Assembly (NCBI GenBank): GCA_037044905.1
Contig: JBAOKB010000020.1
Location: forward strand, 124,001-188,000
Length of the DNA stretch: 64,000 nucleotides
From: Hortaea werneckii
Lineage: Eukaryota > Ascomycota > Dothideomycetes > Mycosphaerellales > Teratosphaeriaceae
Direction: 5' to 3'
Under the pieces are notes generated by a model, which saw nothing but the letters and a program-made list of their open reading frames with translations, was not told the DNA's origin and did no database searches. Below are positions 12,662 to 22,151 of this stretch, piece by piece (the first letter of the stretch is position 1; each line of letters begins with the position of its first letter). The position numbers were made by a program, and so were the translations under genes.

Positions 12662-13712
12662 AATGGCCGTTTGTATTTTGAGGCTCTAAGCCCTAGGCTG
12701 ACGATGGAGGTGAAGGGCAACAATCACTCTATAGATGTTCTCTCGGAAACTCCGCCAGCAGCAGCAATGCGCCCGGCACTTTTTCTATTTGCTCGATCTG
12801 ATGATGAAGACGAAGCAGAGCTGTGCCTTGCGGCCAGACGGAAGACTTCACCTAACGATAGCGCTTCCATCTTCCCGACGCTGACATTTTCCCTCCGACA
12901 GACCTCCAGTATCATGGTTGCGGTGCACGATAAATCACTGAAGAAACCTGTGGGATTGGCTTCTGGCTTCCAACACGCGGACCTCGGCCGGCCTCGTCGG
13001 CATGATCTCGCTCGGCTCAGCATTCGGGCGCGCGCACAACACAGCGGTCGCCATGATTGTCGCCGACATTCACCTTCCACCCTCACCTTTCCCGCCACCG
13101 ATTATTTCATCCTGGTCTCGAGCTGTATCATACCTGCATTCGCGCAATAGTTGGCGAATGTGTACCAGTCTTCTCAACAGGAGGCGCACCACCCGGGGAG
13201 TCAGGGAGGAGGATCGAGCGCTATACCTGCGTCGCTTCTCCCGAGAAACTCCTGGCTTACCCTGCTGCACGCACTTCAAGTCACTTAAGACCTGGCCTTG
13301 GTAGCCCAAGCCCTACAAGTTGGAAAAGGGAAAAAAATGGGGTAACCTGGAATATTGCTGCAAAAGAAAGCGGTCTAAGAGGTTGGCCTATTGCAGAGAT
13401 TTCTTCCAGAACCCTTAACAGGCGTCAATAGAAGCGCGAGAAATTGCATTGGTGTTATAACACCCCGCCCATATTCTCCATAACTTAAGGAAAACATGCA
13501 GCGGCCCCTTGCATGCCTTAGGTAAGCTTTGAGGGTCTGATATGTTGAACCTCGACGCAGGCGTAACGGTTGTTGACAAAAGGGAGAAGTTCCCCATTCC
13601 TCCGGGTGGCCCTAAGCATGTAGGTAAGTATGTAGCGCGCGTGCCCATCCTGCACAGTGCCGTTTTCACAATTTGGCGCGTTTCGTCTCTCCTCTCCGTC
13701 TGCAGAAAGAAC
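12662..13712. promoter_or_regulatory. Divergent region CAB2 / hypothetical gene, with probable 5'-UTR intron
   Basis: The region of 1.05 kb holds several overlapping short open frames on the plus strand (12.6-13.4 kb), none with a recognisable product or clean splice junctions. Just before the downstream gene, GTAAGT at 13624 and a pyrimidine tract ending CTGCAG at 13705 define a likely 82 bp 5'-UTR intron. Confidence 0.4.
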
Positions 13713-15098
13713 ATGTCGACATTTCACTACACCGACATTGAAGCTTGCGGTCAAAGCAGGGCGGTCAAGCACAAGGATGGGGGCGAAGCAGCAAAACTAT
13801 CAAGGATTATTAAACGAAAGGACCGGCCTGCACCACTAGATCAGGAAAAGATTCACTTGCAGCACGATGCATTCGATTCCTCTCAACAATCCGCCGACCG
13901 TGCGAGCCCACGAGCCCCAGAGGTTGTGGACCTCGCAGCGCCTACATCATGGTCACGTCGGACGATGACCCGGATTCCTTCAAGAGACCTGGCTCCGTCA
14001 CCTGGTGCGCAATCGAAACGCAGCGTTGGACGCCAGTCTGAGATTTCGTTCGGGATCTTAGACTATTATACCGGAGACGCATCACCTTGTTGTAGCCCGA
14101 CAATACCGGCAACGTCTTCAACAGCAGGCGATAGCGCACCTAAGACTTCGGAGCCACAAACAAGTGATCCAGCAATTGAGCGCTTTGACTTTGGCCTGGA
14201 ATCGAGCACGCCAACACAAACCGGACATCACGATGCACTACCTCAGCGCCCACGAGCGAAGACATTGGCGAGTGAAAGCGACACGCAGGCTGGTGCTGAG
14301 AAGGCCAAGACCTCAACAGGCGAATCACCACCCACATCCGCCGACCGATGTGTCCGGCCAACCCTGCACAAAAAGACCTACAGCCTCTTCCCGAGCCCAA
14401 ACGTGAGCGCGAACCGGGTGCCTCAGATCCCGTCGACCCCGAAAGCCGCCCCACAACCACCACCCACCACCCTCACGCAACCGGTCTCCACGCCACCATA
14501 CCAACAACCCAACCCGGCCTTCCGCCCGCGGAAAGAAAGCCTCCCGCGCTCCATGCGCAGCAGGAAAGACAGCATGATTTCCCACCGGTCCACCTCAGAC
14601 CGCCAGATTCCGCTTCGGCTACTAAGCTCAAGCACGACTGCGTCGGCGTCCTCGACAGCGACCACGACGCCCAAAACCGAGTACTACTCATCAACCGTCT
14701 CGGCGAACTCGCCGCCGGACCGGAGTCGGTGGTCGGATGAGACGATCGCCTCGCCGACAGCGACTACGGTCCGGGATGGGCGCACGCGGACGTCATTCGG
14801 GTCGCTGCTAGGCGCCGTAGGTGGCGGCGGGAGCGATAATAGTGACTATCCCGCGTGTTTCTTCGAGGACGACGACGAGGAAGGCGTGCCGCTGAAGCGG
14901 AAATTGGCGTGGAAGAAGAAGTGGTCGACGGGGAGTTCGTCGTCTACGCCGGGAGGAGGAGGAGGCCGGCAGGCAGCGAGGAGGAGGGAGAAGGGGCGGG
15001 GGGATCCGATGGGGAGGTGGCGGAAGGTCACGCGGGTGCTGCTCTGTGGGGGCTGTGGTGGTGGTGGTGGTGCTGGGGGGCGTGTACGAGGGGTTTGA
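13713..15098 (+). CDS. Unrecognised Ser/Thr/Pro-rich protein with basic C-terminus
   Basis: I do not recognise this protein (461 residues). I start it at ATG 13713 (MSTFHYTDIEACG), directly downstream of a probable 5'-UTR intron acceptor. The frame is open to an ATG at 13542, but that ATG lies upstream of the donor GTAAGT. The N-terminal 180 residues are mixed charged and polar sequence, and the middle is Ser/Thr/Pro-rich and disordered. The C-terminus has a more conserved look: an aromatic-acidic block (YPACFFEDDDEEGVPLKRK), a tryptophan/lysine block (LAWKKKWSTGSS), a run of basic residues and RWRKVTRVLLCGGCGGGGG. The short hydrophobic end with clustered Cys and Gly could suit membrane association, but that is inference. 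A glycine-codon repeat at the 3' end could be slippage-prone. Confidence 0.65.
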   Translation: MSTFHYTDIEACGQSRAVKHKDGGEAAKLSRIIKRKDRPAPLDQEKIHLQHDAFDSSQQSADRASPRAPEVVDLAAPTSWSRRTMTRIPSRDLAPSPGAQSKRSVGRQSEISFGILDYYTGDASPCCSPTIPATSSTAGDSAPKTSEPQTSDPAIERFDFGLESSTPTQTGHHDALPQRPRAKTLASESDTQAGAEKAKTSTGESPPTSADRCVRPTLHKKTYSLFPSPNVSANRVPQIPSTPKAAPQPPPTTLTQPVSTPPYQQPNPAFRPRKESLPRSMRSRKDSMISHRSTSDRQIPLRLLSSSTTASASSTATTTPKTEYYSSTVSANSPPDRSRWSDETIASPTATTVRDGRTRTSFGSLLGAVGGGGSDNSDYPACFFEDDDEEGVPLKRKLAWKKKWSTGSSSSTPGGGGGRQAARRREKGRGDPMGRWRKVTRVLLCGGCGGGGGAGGRVRGV

Positions 15099-17003
15099 TG
15101 GCGGGCATTGGATGTTGTCACGGCGGGTCGGCCTGGGAATTATGATGGGAAATGACCTCGGGTTTGACATGATGAGAATGACGTTACGCTTTTCCTTTAT
15201 GATGGAGAAGGGATTATGATATCTAAGAATCTCGTATGATCGCCTTAGGAGGCGATGGTTACTCGTCATGTTTCTATGTCGTGGTTGGAAAATATCACGA
15301 CATTCGCGCAAAGGTCTTGAGATGTCGCGTGTGGTCTTATAAGATTGCAACTATAATTGAGAAATCGCTCGCAAAGCTCTTGAGATGTCGCGCGTGTGGT
15401 CTTAGAAAATCGCGACTAATCGCGTGGACGGAAGCACGGGTCGTTGGACGTGGCCCACTTTCGAGGCAGCGGTCTCGAATGTATGCGCCGTCGTAATCGC
15501 CACCAGTGACCCCGACGTTGACTTTCAAGCCTCGAGATGGATGTTCTCAAGGTCTTCTAGACTCGGGCTTACGTATCAGAAGGGCAAAACGGTCGTTCTC
15601 GCCCGCTGGTACATCGGCCTCTATCAGGACGAGCAACGGTCCAAGCCAGCTCGCCTTGCGACCTTCGCCGTTTCCGTTGGCAGGCATCATCGCGTCACTG
15701 AAGACAACCACGGTGTCGAGATCGATTTCTACCGAAGAGCAAGCTGCGACATCTGAGGCACGCAGGTCGCTCCGTCTGGTCCTCTCTCTCTCGATGACTG
15801 GTCAAGCTGATACAACCTAGCACGAGAGGCGAGGTGAGGCGCGACGTGTGATTGGCTGGAGTAGCAGGAAGCGAATGCCGCTACGTTTCACAATGCGTGA
15901 TGAGATTCTTGGTGCAGATTACCACCTCAAATCTGCGTATACAGACGGGAGCGATTTGTTGGTTGTTATACATGCCAAATGATGAGCCACAAACGAGCGT
16001 GCTACTTCGAAATAGTCGAGCATGACGCAGGACTATAGTACTCCTGATAAGGAACAGTATCGACAACTCGGCTGTGCTATTTATTGTCGCAATTTCTCCG
16101 CTGCGTGTTTGGAAGGTTTGACCCGCCCCCGCAGGAGCCTATTTCCTCCCGTCGACGCTAGCGAGGGTTTGAGACAGGGCCAATTGAATGAATGAATGGG
16201 GGGCTTTCGCGGCCTCGATGGGCGAAACTGCGAAGGCGTCGGATCTTCTTCTTTCTTGCAGTCCTACTTCACGCCTGGCCGTGACCTCGCAAGCAGCCTG
16301 CCTTCGCTGGGTGTCGATCGACATTCTTCTTCTTCTTCCCCGCTGATCTATTGCCTTTCTCACCCGAGTCCCTTCGTTTGCATGATCAGGTATCGCATCT
16401 TCACCGTTTGAGGGTCGCACAACTGGCTGTAAGTGGCAAGGAAGATGATCGGCCTCAGGCTCAATGGCTGACAATGGGAGCAGGGAACAATATTCATTCG
16501 TCCGTTACCATTACACTCGTTTGCCCCGATCGTACCACTGTGGATTTGTCGCGTACCCAAAACATTCCAGTATCTCCCCGCGTTCAACGACAACGGTGAT
16601 ATTGAGGAGACCGCAGTGATTGCTGCAAGAGGTACTCGACGGAGCCGCAGCCTACGGCAGTGTACATACGTTCACACCCCTCCGCTGGACCGGCATTTGA
16701 ACGACCGAAAAGCATCGCACGGCAGGCCGCGTGCACTTACGAATTCGTGGCGTCGAGCGCACACGACGTTGGCCCTCTTGACTGGGCATCCCCGCCAGAG
16801 ACAAGGGTAGCTGCATCAGCTTTGTTGTCGATACCGAGAACTGAAGCACAATACCACCACGACGAAAACGCTGCCCTTGCACCGATGCACCGGGTCTGAT
16901 CAAGCCTGCGCGACATAGCTAGATCTGGACTGCTGCGCAATTGCCCTTGCAGTCTACGCTAACGGCCATTGCAGCTCACGGTGCAGGCTGAGTCCCATGA
17001 TCG
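15099..17003. other. 1.9 kb gene-poor region upstream of the EGF-like protein gene
   Basis: No convincing coding frame. The region includes a diverged direct repeat at 15308-15418 (listed separately) and presumably the promoter and leader of the downstream gene. Possible leader splice signals are GTAAGT near 16431 and two CAG sites shortly before 16985. Confidence 0.35.
15308..15418. repeat. Diverged direct repeat, about 46-48 bp, two copies
   Basis: Copy 1 at 15308-15353 and copy 2 at 15371-15418 share the cores CTTGAGATGTCGCG and GTGTGGTCTTA and start 63 bp apart. They differ by several substitutions and a 2-base indel, so the duplication is old. The origin is unknown, and no terminal inverted repeat or target-site duplication was seen. 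Confidence 0.6.
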
Positions 17004-17020
17004 ATGAGTTACTCGTATAA
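16997..17020 (+). promoter_or_regulatory. Seven-codon upstream ORF overlapping the EGF-like protein start
   Basis: An ATG at 16997 lies 7 bases before the chosen main start at 17004, in another frame. It encodes seven residues before TAA at 17018-17020. If the transcript includes both starts, ribosomes must choose between them, so this overlapping uORF could lower expression. This rests only on the sequence; the transcript start is not known. Confidence 0.35.
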
Positions 17021-20000
17021 CAGCAATGGCGGGTATGGCATACCCAGCTACCCTTATGCCGAAACAGCACGACAGCAAAGACCTATGTTAGCTCCAGGCC
17101 AGAGGAGACCGCACCCGCCACAAGCTACAGCTGGCTCTGGGATGGCGGCGGGACCTCCGTATGGAGCACGACCGATGAGACCCCATCGGCCTGGTGAAAG
17201 CGGCAACACGCCTTCGAGTGGTGGAAGGCACCAAGTACGACCAAGACCCCCTCCACCACCTCCTGTCATCCACGATCCGTCTGCGAGTCTGTATGATGGC
17301 AGTGAGTACGATGAGCCGGAGTATTACGAAAGTGATCAGAACTGGCCGATTCCACAACCTCGACAGCAGCAGCCGCCGAGTTCACGAGGATATCCTCAGC
17401 GGCCTCAACGGCCAGAATATCGACAGCCAGTACCAGAGCCTGCCCGAGCACGCGTCGCTCCGGCTAATCGACAATACCAGCAAGGACCGCCGGCACCACC
17501 ACCTGCGCATCACGGCTCAGGCCACTGGACTGGAGACGGCTACAGCTCGCCATCCGTCGCATATTCGCAACCAGCGCAACCGCAATACACACAAGGCGCG
17601 TTCACGCAGGCGCAAAAGCGTCCACCTCTCGGTCCTCCGCCATCGGCACGACGAGGTCCATCATCTTACTATCCCGACGTCGCGCCGGTGCACCCCATCG
17701 TCGAGGAGTCGGAGAGCATGCGTGGCAGTATGCGTACGCTCAGCAGAGATCGAGGACCTGGCGGAGGTGGACACGACAGCATGAAATCTTATGCGAGCAG
17801 TATACCGATTGGAGTGCCTGATTACTACCTTCAGGATGCGGGCAGTCGTCCAAGTCTGCCAGGCGTCGAAAGGCCGGTAAGTGCTGTAGAGACAGGAAGT
17901 CAGTACAGCCATGACGACTCGATTTACGAGCCGTCTCCGCTGTCTAGTCATGAAGAAGCAAATCCTGGAAACAACCGAGAGCAGCAACCCAGTCCTGAGC
18001 CGGCAACATTAGTTCGGCATGCAAGCCTGGGAAGGAAAAGCAAGCCGATCCTTACTACTGTAACAAGCAGCGATAAGGTGAGAAGGGCTAGCGAGAAAGG
18101 AGAGGGTGCTGGGTTGGAGAGTTTGCCCAGCCAGCAGCGGAAGATGAGTGCGTCCCAAAATATGCAGCATGCGTCAGCGGGACCACCTCCAGCGTACAAG
18201 CAGCAAGGGAGAAGCTGGGACAGGGAGGATGAGGAGTTCAGTGACGAAGCCAGGAACGACGAAGGGCCTGACGAGAAGGCTTGGGAGGCCGGCGCTGTGC
18301 CGATGGTTGCTGGTGCTGCACTAGCGCAGAAGAAGTCGCTCGATAACTTGTCCCAGAGGACGAGTAGTAGTGATGCGCTGAAGCATGGTGCAGGTCTACT
18401 GAAGCCATCATCGGAATCGAAACAGGCACACAAGAAGAAGTCTTCAACTGAGAAGCTGGGCGGGATTCTTAAGAAGACCCCTTCGAAAGAATTGCTGGGT
18501 GCTGGTCTAGGGAAGGACCCTTCTCTCCGCTCCCGCGAACCCTCGCCGCTGTCGAAAGAAGTCAGAGGCGGTACCACCACGGATGACCCGCGGGTCTCTG
18601 ATATCCTTGCGGAACTTGAGAAGGGCGGTGCCATTTCAGGCGCGGAGGAGACACCCGAGGAGCCGCTTAAGAAGCCGCTCGGCGGCCTTTCCGAGCGAGC
18701 TGGAAAGCGTCGCCCTCCCCGGTTGGATGTCGACGCTGTTCGTGACGCTGAAGCTCGAGGCTCGTTGACCAGCTTACCGGACCTGATCCAGCGTGCCACA
18801 CGGCTGGCGTCGAATCTTGACCGGGGTCGAACAGCAAGCCGTTTGGGGATGCAGCAATTTCTTGAAGAAGCGGGGGATACGGAGAAGGGTGGCTACGACA
18901 AGAGAAAGTCTGCTGGTGGCATCTCTGCGATCCTCTCGAGCTTCCCTGCGCCTGGAAGGGAGACACCCGTCTCGAGACAGGCGGATCGTGGAAGGGCGCC
19001 CACATGGGGTCGTGGAAGCACACGCCATTCTCAACAACTCGGCAGTGACAGTGATGGTGGTGACTTTGGAGATAGGAAGGGAAAGAGACGCTGCTGCGGA
19101 ATGCCGCTGTGGCTCTTCTTGCTTCTCCTGGCATTCCTTCTTCTGCTCATCGCCGCAGCTGTCGTTGTACCCGTTGTTCTGATCTACCTGCCGAGTAACG
19201 AGAATGACAGTAGTGGCACAGATGCCATGAGCACGACGACCAAGGCACTGAGCTCATGTCGAGAGCAATTGACTTGCCAAAACGGGGGCACTAATGTGCT
19301 CACAAGCTCAGGGACTTGCCAATGTCTTTGCGTCAACGGTTATACTGGCCAGTCTTGCGGCACTGAGGGAAGCGCGGGATGCACATCGATGAGCGTCGGA
19401 TCGGCTAGCGATGCCACGGTCGGCGATGCAATTCCAAGATTGCTTAACGGAGCCAGCAACTTCAGCGTGCCGCTGAACTCCGAGACGATTCTCGGCCTAT
19501 TCTCAGGAAGCGACTTGAGCTGCAACTCAGAGAATGCGCTGGTGACGTTTAATAATCAAGCTGGCGACAAAAGGTCCTTTGACGAGGTATCGCCACCCAC
19601 TCCAACCCTACAGAAACGACAAGCTTCCTCAACTACCTCCGCGACAAACCATGCCGCGACGAGCAACGGCATAGTCTACGAGACCGGCTCACCTCCCGGC
19701 GTCTCTTCATCCGCATCCGCATCCCCCTCCAGCTCCCCTTCCGCAACCGCCTCACCATCCACCTCCATCAGAGACGACAGCACCACCCTCGACTTCGCCC
19801 GTATCGCCGTCCTCTACGTCCTCCAGGCTGCCGGCGAGCTGAACCCCGCCGTCACCGCCCAGCGCAATCTCCAATCTTACTTTGAAGACGGTCGGACGTC
19901 TTCCGGGAAGACTGTCGATCCCAGTGATGTCAGTCTGGGGGGTGGATATTCTTGCGATCTGACGGGATACAGTATCAGTCTGAAGAATGGTACGACGGTC

Positions 20001-20051
20001 GGTAATGGCAGCGGCAGCGGCAGCGGCAGCGGTGGCGGAAGGAGTGGGTGA
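17004..20051 (+). CDS. Single-pass membrane protein with long disordered N-terminus and EGF-like module
   Basis: Intronless gene of 1015 residues. Residues 1 to about 690 are low complexity (Pro, Gln, Ser, Gly, with charged blocks) and have no signal peptide. A basic-cysteine stop (KGKRRCCGMPLW) precedes one strong transmembrane helix at about 700-722. The region after the helix is extracellular-like: residues about 750-787 form an EGF-like module with cysteines spaced as in CREQLTCQNGG and CQCLCVNGYTGQSC. A conserved-looking 100-residue segment follows, then Ser/Thr-rich stretches and a Gly-Ser repeat tail. This predicts a type II membrane protein with a large cytosolic part and a glycosylated surface part. 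Similar EGF-like proteins are known in Pezizomycotina, but I know of no established function. A seven-codon uORF overlaps the start. Confidence 0.8.
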   Translation: MSYSYNSNGGYGIPSYPYAETARQQRPMLAPGQRRPHPPQATAGSGMAAGPPYGARPMRPHRPGESGNTPSSGGRHQVRPRPPPPPPVIHDPSASLYDGSEYDEPEYYESDQNWPIPQPRQQQPPSSRGYPQRPQRPEYRQPVPEPARARVAPANRQYQQGPPAPPPAHHGSGHWTGDGYSSPSVAYSQPAQPQYTQGAFTQAQKRPPLGPPPSARRGPSSYYPDVAPVHPIVEESESMRGSMRTLSRDRGPGGGGHDSMKSYASSIPIGVPDYYLQDAGSRPSLPGVERPVSAVETGSQYSHDDSIYEPSPLSSHEEANPGNNREQQPSPEPATLVRHASLGRKSKPILTTVTSSDKVRRASEKGEGAGLESLPSQQRKMSASQNMQHASAGPPPAYKQQGRSWDREDEEFSDEARNDEGPDEKAWEAGAVPMVAGAALAQKKSLDNLSQRTSSSDALKHGAGLLKPSSESKQAHKKKSSTEKLGGILKKTPSKELLGAGLGKDPSLRSREPSPLSKEVRGGTTTDDPRVSDILAELEKGGAISGAEETPEEPLKKPLGGLSERAGKRRPPRLDVDAVRDAEARGSLTSLPDLIQRATRLASNLDRGRTASRLGMQQFLEEAGDTEKGGYDKRKSAGGISAILSSFPAPGRETPVSRQADRGRAPTWGRGSTRHSQQLGSDSDGGDFGDRKGKRRCCGMPLWLFLLLLAFLLLLIAAAVVVPVVLIYLPSNENDSSGTDAMSTTTKALSSCREQLTCQNGGTNVLTSSGTCQCLCVNGYTGQSCGTEGSAGCTSMSVGSASDATVGDAIPRLLNGASNFSVPLNSETILGLFSGSDLSCNSENALVTFNNQAGDKRSFDEVSPPTPTLQKRQASSTTSATNHAATSNGIVYETGSPPGVSSSASASPSSSPSATASPSTSIRDDSTTLDFARIAVLYVLQAAGELNPAVTAQRNLQSYFEDGRTSSGKTVDPSDVSLGGGYSCDLTGYSISLKNGTTVGNGSGSGSGSGGGRSG

Positions 20052-20991
20052 TCTGATTGCCGATTGCTTCTTCTCGAACCCTTTGGCTGGACGCGGTTTT
20101 TATTATTTTGCGCTCGACGTTCAAGCGAGGCGCGTGCGTTGTTTTCCTTTTAACTCGTTCCGATTTCACCTGCGGTCATAGTGCTGTAGCGGCACAGCAC
20201 GGCCTCTGGACTCATTTTCATGGGCAGGAGGCCAAGTCCTCGTTTTCTTTTCATAGATGATGTTTCTTAGCTACAAGTTGATGCTGTGGCAGTGGGAATC
20301 TGGAGGAGGAATGAGAGCTAGCTCATTATGGGTAAAAGATTGGAGGCAGGTATCAGCCCAAGATCGAAGGGGAAAGGGGGGCAAGTTGGATAATGTATGA
20401 TTACAGCCACGGCTAGCTGATGTGGAAAGAAAAGATACCAACACGTATAGGCCCCCGGAAGATAATATTTCATCGCAAGATATCCTTTGACCTTCGACGT
20501 ACTTTCCCCCTTGACATACGCCGAATTGCCCTAAGGCTCTCTGTGGTAAAATCATGTGACTCCGGGGAAAAGAAGCTTCGGGATTGAGTTTACCTCCACG
20601 TTCATCCCCCCTCCTTCCACCTTCAGAACCCGCTCAAGCTCCCGGAAATGCAGCTTGCTACAGCGTACACAGCCCGCGGCCGCACTGACGGAGCTCGTGA
20701 GATCTGTCATCCACTTGATGCACCCTCTCAAGTGCTGGGACACGTTACTTTAGCGCTGTCTTGATGGTCTTCCGAGTTCGGTCGTGAGCTAGTATGCTGT
20801 GAAGTCATATTCCGAATCGACTTTCTTGTGACGTTGAAATAAGAAGTTAGGTACTTTCAGTTCTTACTACATCTTTCCCACCATTGAAGCAGTGATCTCT
20901 ATACTTCTCTATCCACTTCCAACATACTTCCCCCAAGAGCTTCGGACAAGATAAAGCCTACAAGGACAAGAACCAAAAAAAACAAACCAAA
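20052..20991. other. Intergenic region upstream of the GST gene
   Basis: About 0.94 kb between the EGF-like gene's stop and the GST start. A short A-rich stretch lies just before the GST ATG. No gene or recognised motif was seen. Confidence 0.35.
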
Positions 20992-21798
20992 ATGCCCACC
21001 ACCCACCGCATCGGCCAGGAATCCCCGGCCAACAAAGCCATCGGCGGCGTACCCACGATGCACTACCTCGACTTCATGTCGCGGGGACGAGGCCAAGTGG
21101 TGCGGCTCCTCTGGATCGACGCGGGGATCGCCTTCGACGACGTGCGGTACAACAACGCCGAATACCCGGAATACAAACGCACCAAGATCGCCGAGATGAA
21201 CCCCAACGCCACTATCCCCGTCGTGGAGCTTAATGGACGCATCCTCGTGCAGAGCTATGCGATGCTGCGGCATTTTGCGCGGTTGTTGGGGAAATATGAG
21301 GGGGAGAGCGAGGAGGAGAAGTATTGGGCGGATGCGATGTGTGATTTGACGATTGATTGTACGTTCGTCATCTTTCATTTCCGGAAACACCTACATACGT
21401 AGGGAGAAAGAAAGAAAGAAAAAAAAAAATGTGAAGGAACTGCATTGCTGATACAACCGAAAAAACCGACAGGGCGATCAGCCTTCGTAAACGCCTTCTT
21501 CCACCCCAACAAAGACGTCGAGTACCCGCGCCACATGGCAGAAAAACGCCCGCAGTTCCTGCAAGCGCTGGAGCAGCATCTCAGCAGTAACTCCCTGTCG
21601 ACGTCGGGACCCTACGTGCTGGGCAACAAGATCACGTATGCGGATCTTGTCATCTATCAGGTCTGCCATGATGAGCAGCTGACGCAGGACGGACGGGCGG
21701 GACTGAAGCAGTATCCGCGGTTGGCGAAATTGGCGGATGCGGTGGAGGGGAGGGAGAATGTGAGGAGGTTTTTGCAGAGTGAGGAGTACAAGGGTTAA
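20992..21798 (+). CDS. Glutathione S-transferase, sigma-like
   Basis: Two exons, 20992..21358 and 21473..21798, separated by a 114 bp intron (GTACGT donor, TGCTGATAC branch region, GACAG acceptor). The product has 230 residues, normal for a cytosolic GST. The thioredoxin-like N-terminal domain includes MHYLDFMSRGRGQ, which places a tyrosine and the RGR turn as in sigma-class enzymes. It continues with NPNATIPVVELNG (the cis-proline loop) and QSYAMLRHFAR (glutathione-binding helix). The C-terminal all-helical domain includes GPYVLGNKITYADLVIYQV, the usual N-capping box with its aspartate. The predicted role is conjugation of glutathione to electrophiles or peroxidase-like detoxification. The splice junction restores Asp-Trp-Arg-Ser-Ala in frame; without it exon 1 reads into a stop. 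Confidence 0.92.
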
Positions 21799-22151
21799 GG
21801 AAGCGGTGGTGAGGGGAATCCTTGGAAAGCAGTCTGGTCGGTGGCGGGCGGGGTGACTGAAGGAGGGCCTCAGGCCTGACGCTGATTATCGATGGATGAA
21901 TGAGCGACCTCGGGACGCACACATATCAGTTGAGGAGGGCTTTACCACGCCTGCACTTTTGATTAGGACTTGGCTTCCCTAGGCGTACAGCAGACGTAGT
22001 TTCTTGATCATGCTCAAAAATATTATTCAGAATTTCATATCCGCTAGTAGCGAGACAGACCCGCTTGTATGCATTCAGTGCTAGTCATAATATTCGTGTA
22101 TCAATTATTATTTGCATCATCGATCCTCGCAGTGGGCGAGTTTCGCTACTC
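21799..22151. other. Short convergent 3' region (GST / RING gene)
   Basis: About 350 bases between two converging stop codons. It is AT-rich towards the right and probably contains both terminators. No gene was seen. Confidence 0.35.

Noticed and set aside
12635..13431. Three overlapping plus-strand frames, one with a hydrophobic stretch (MISLGSAFGRAHNTAVAMIV)
   Set aside because: Considered as a small multi-exon membrane protein, but no splice sites gave a clean join and no family was recognised.
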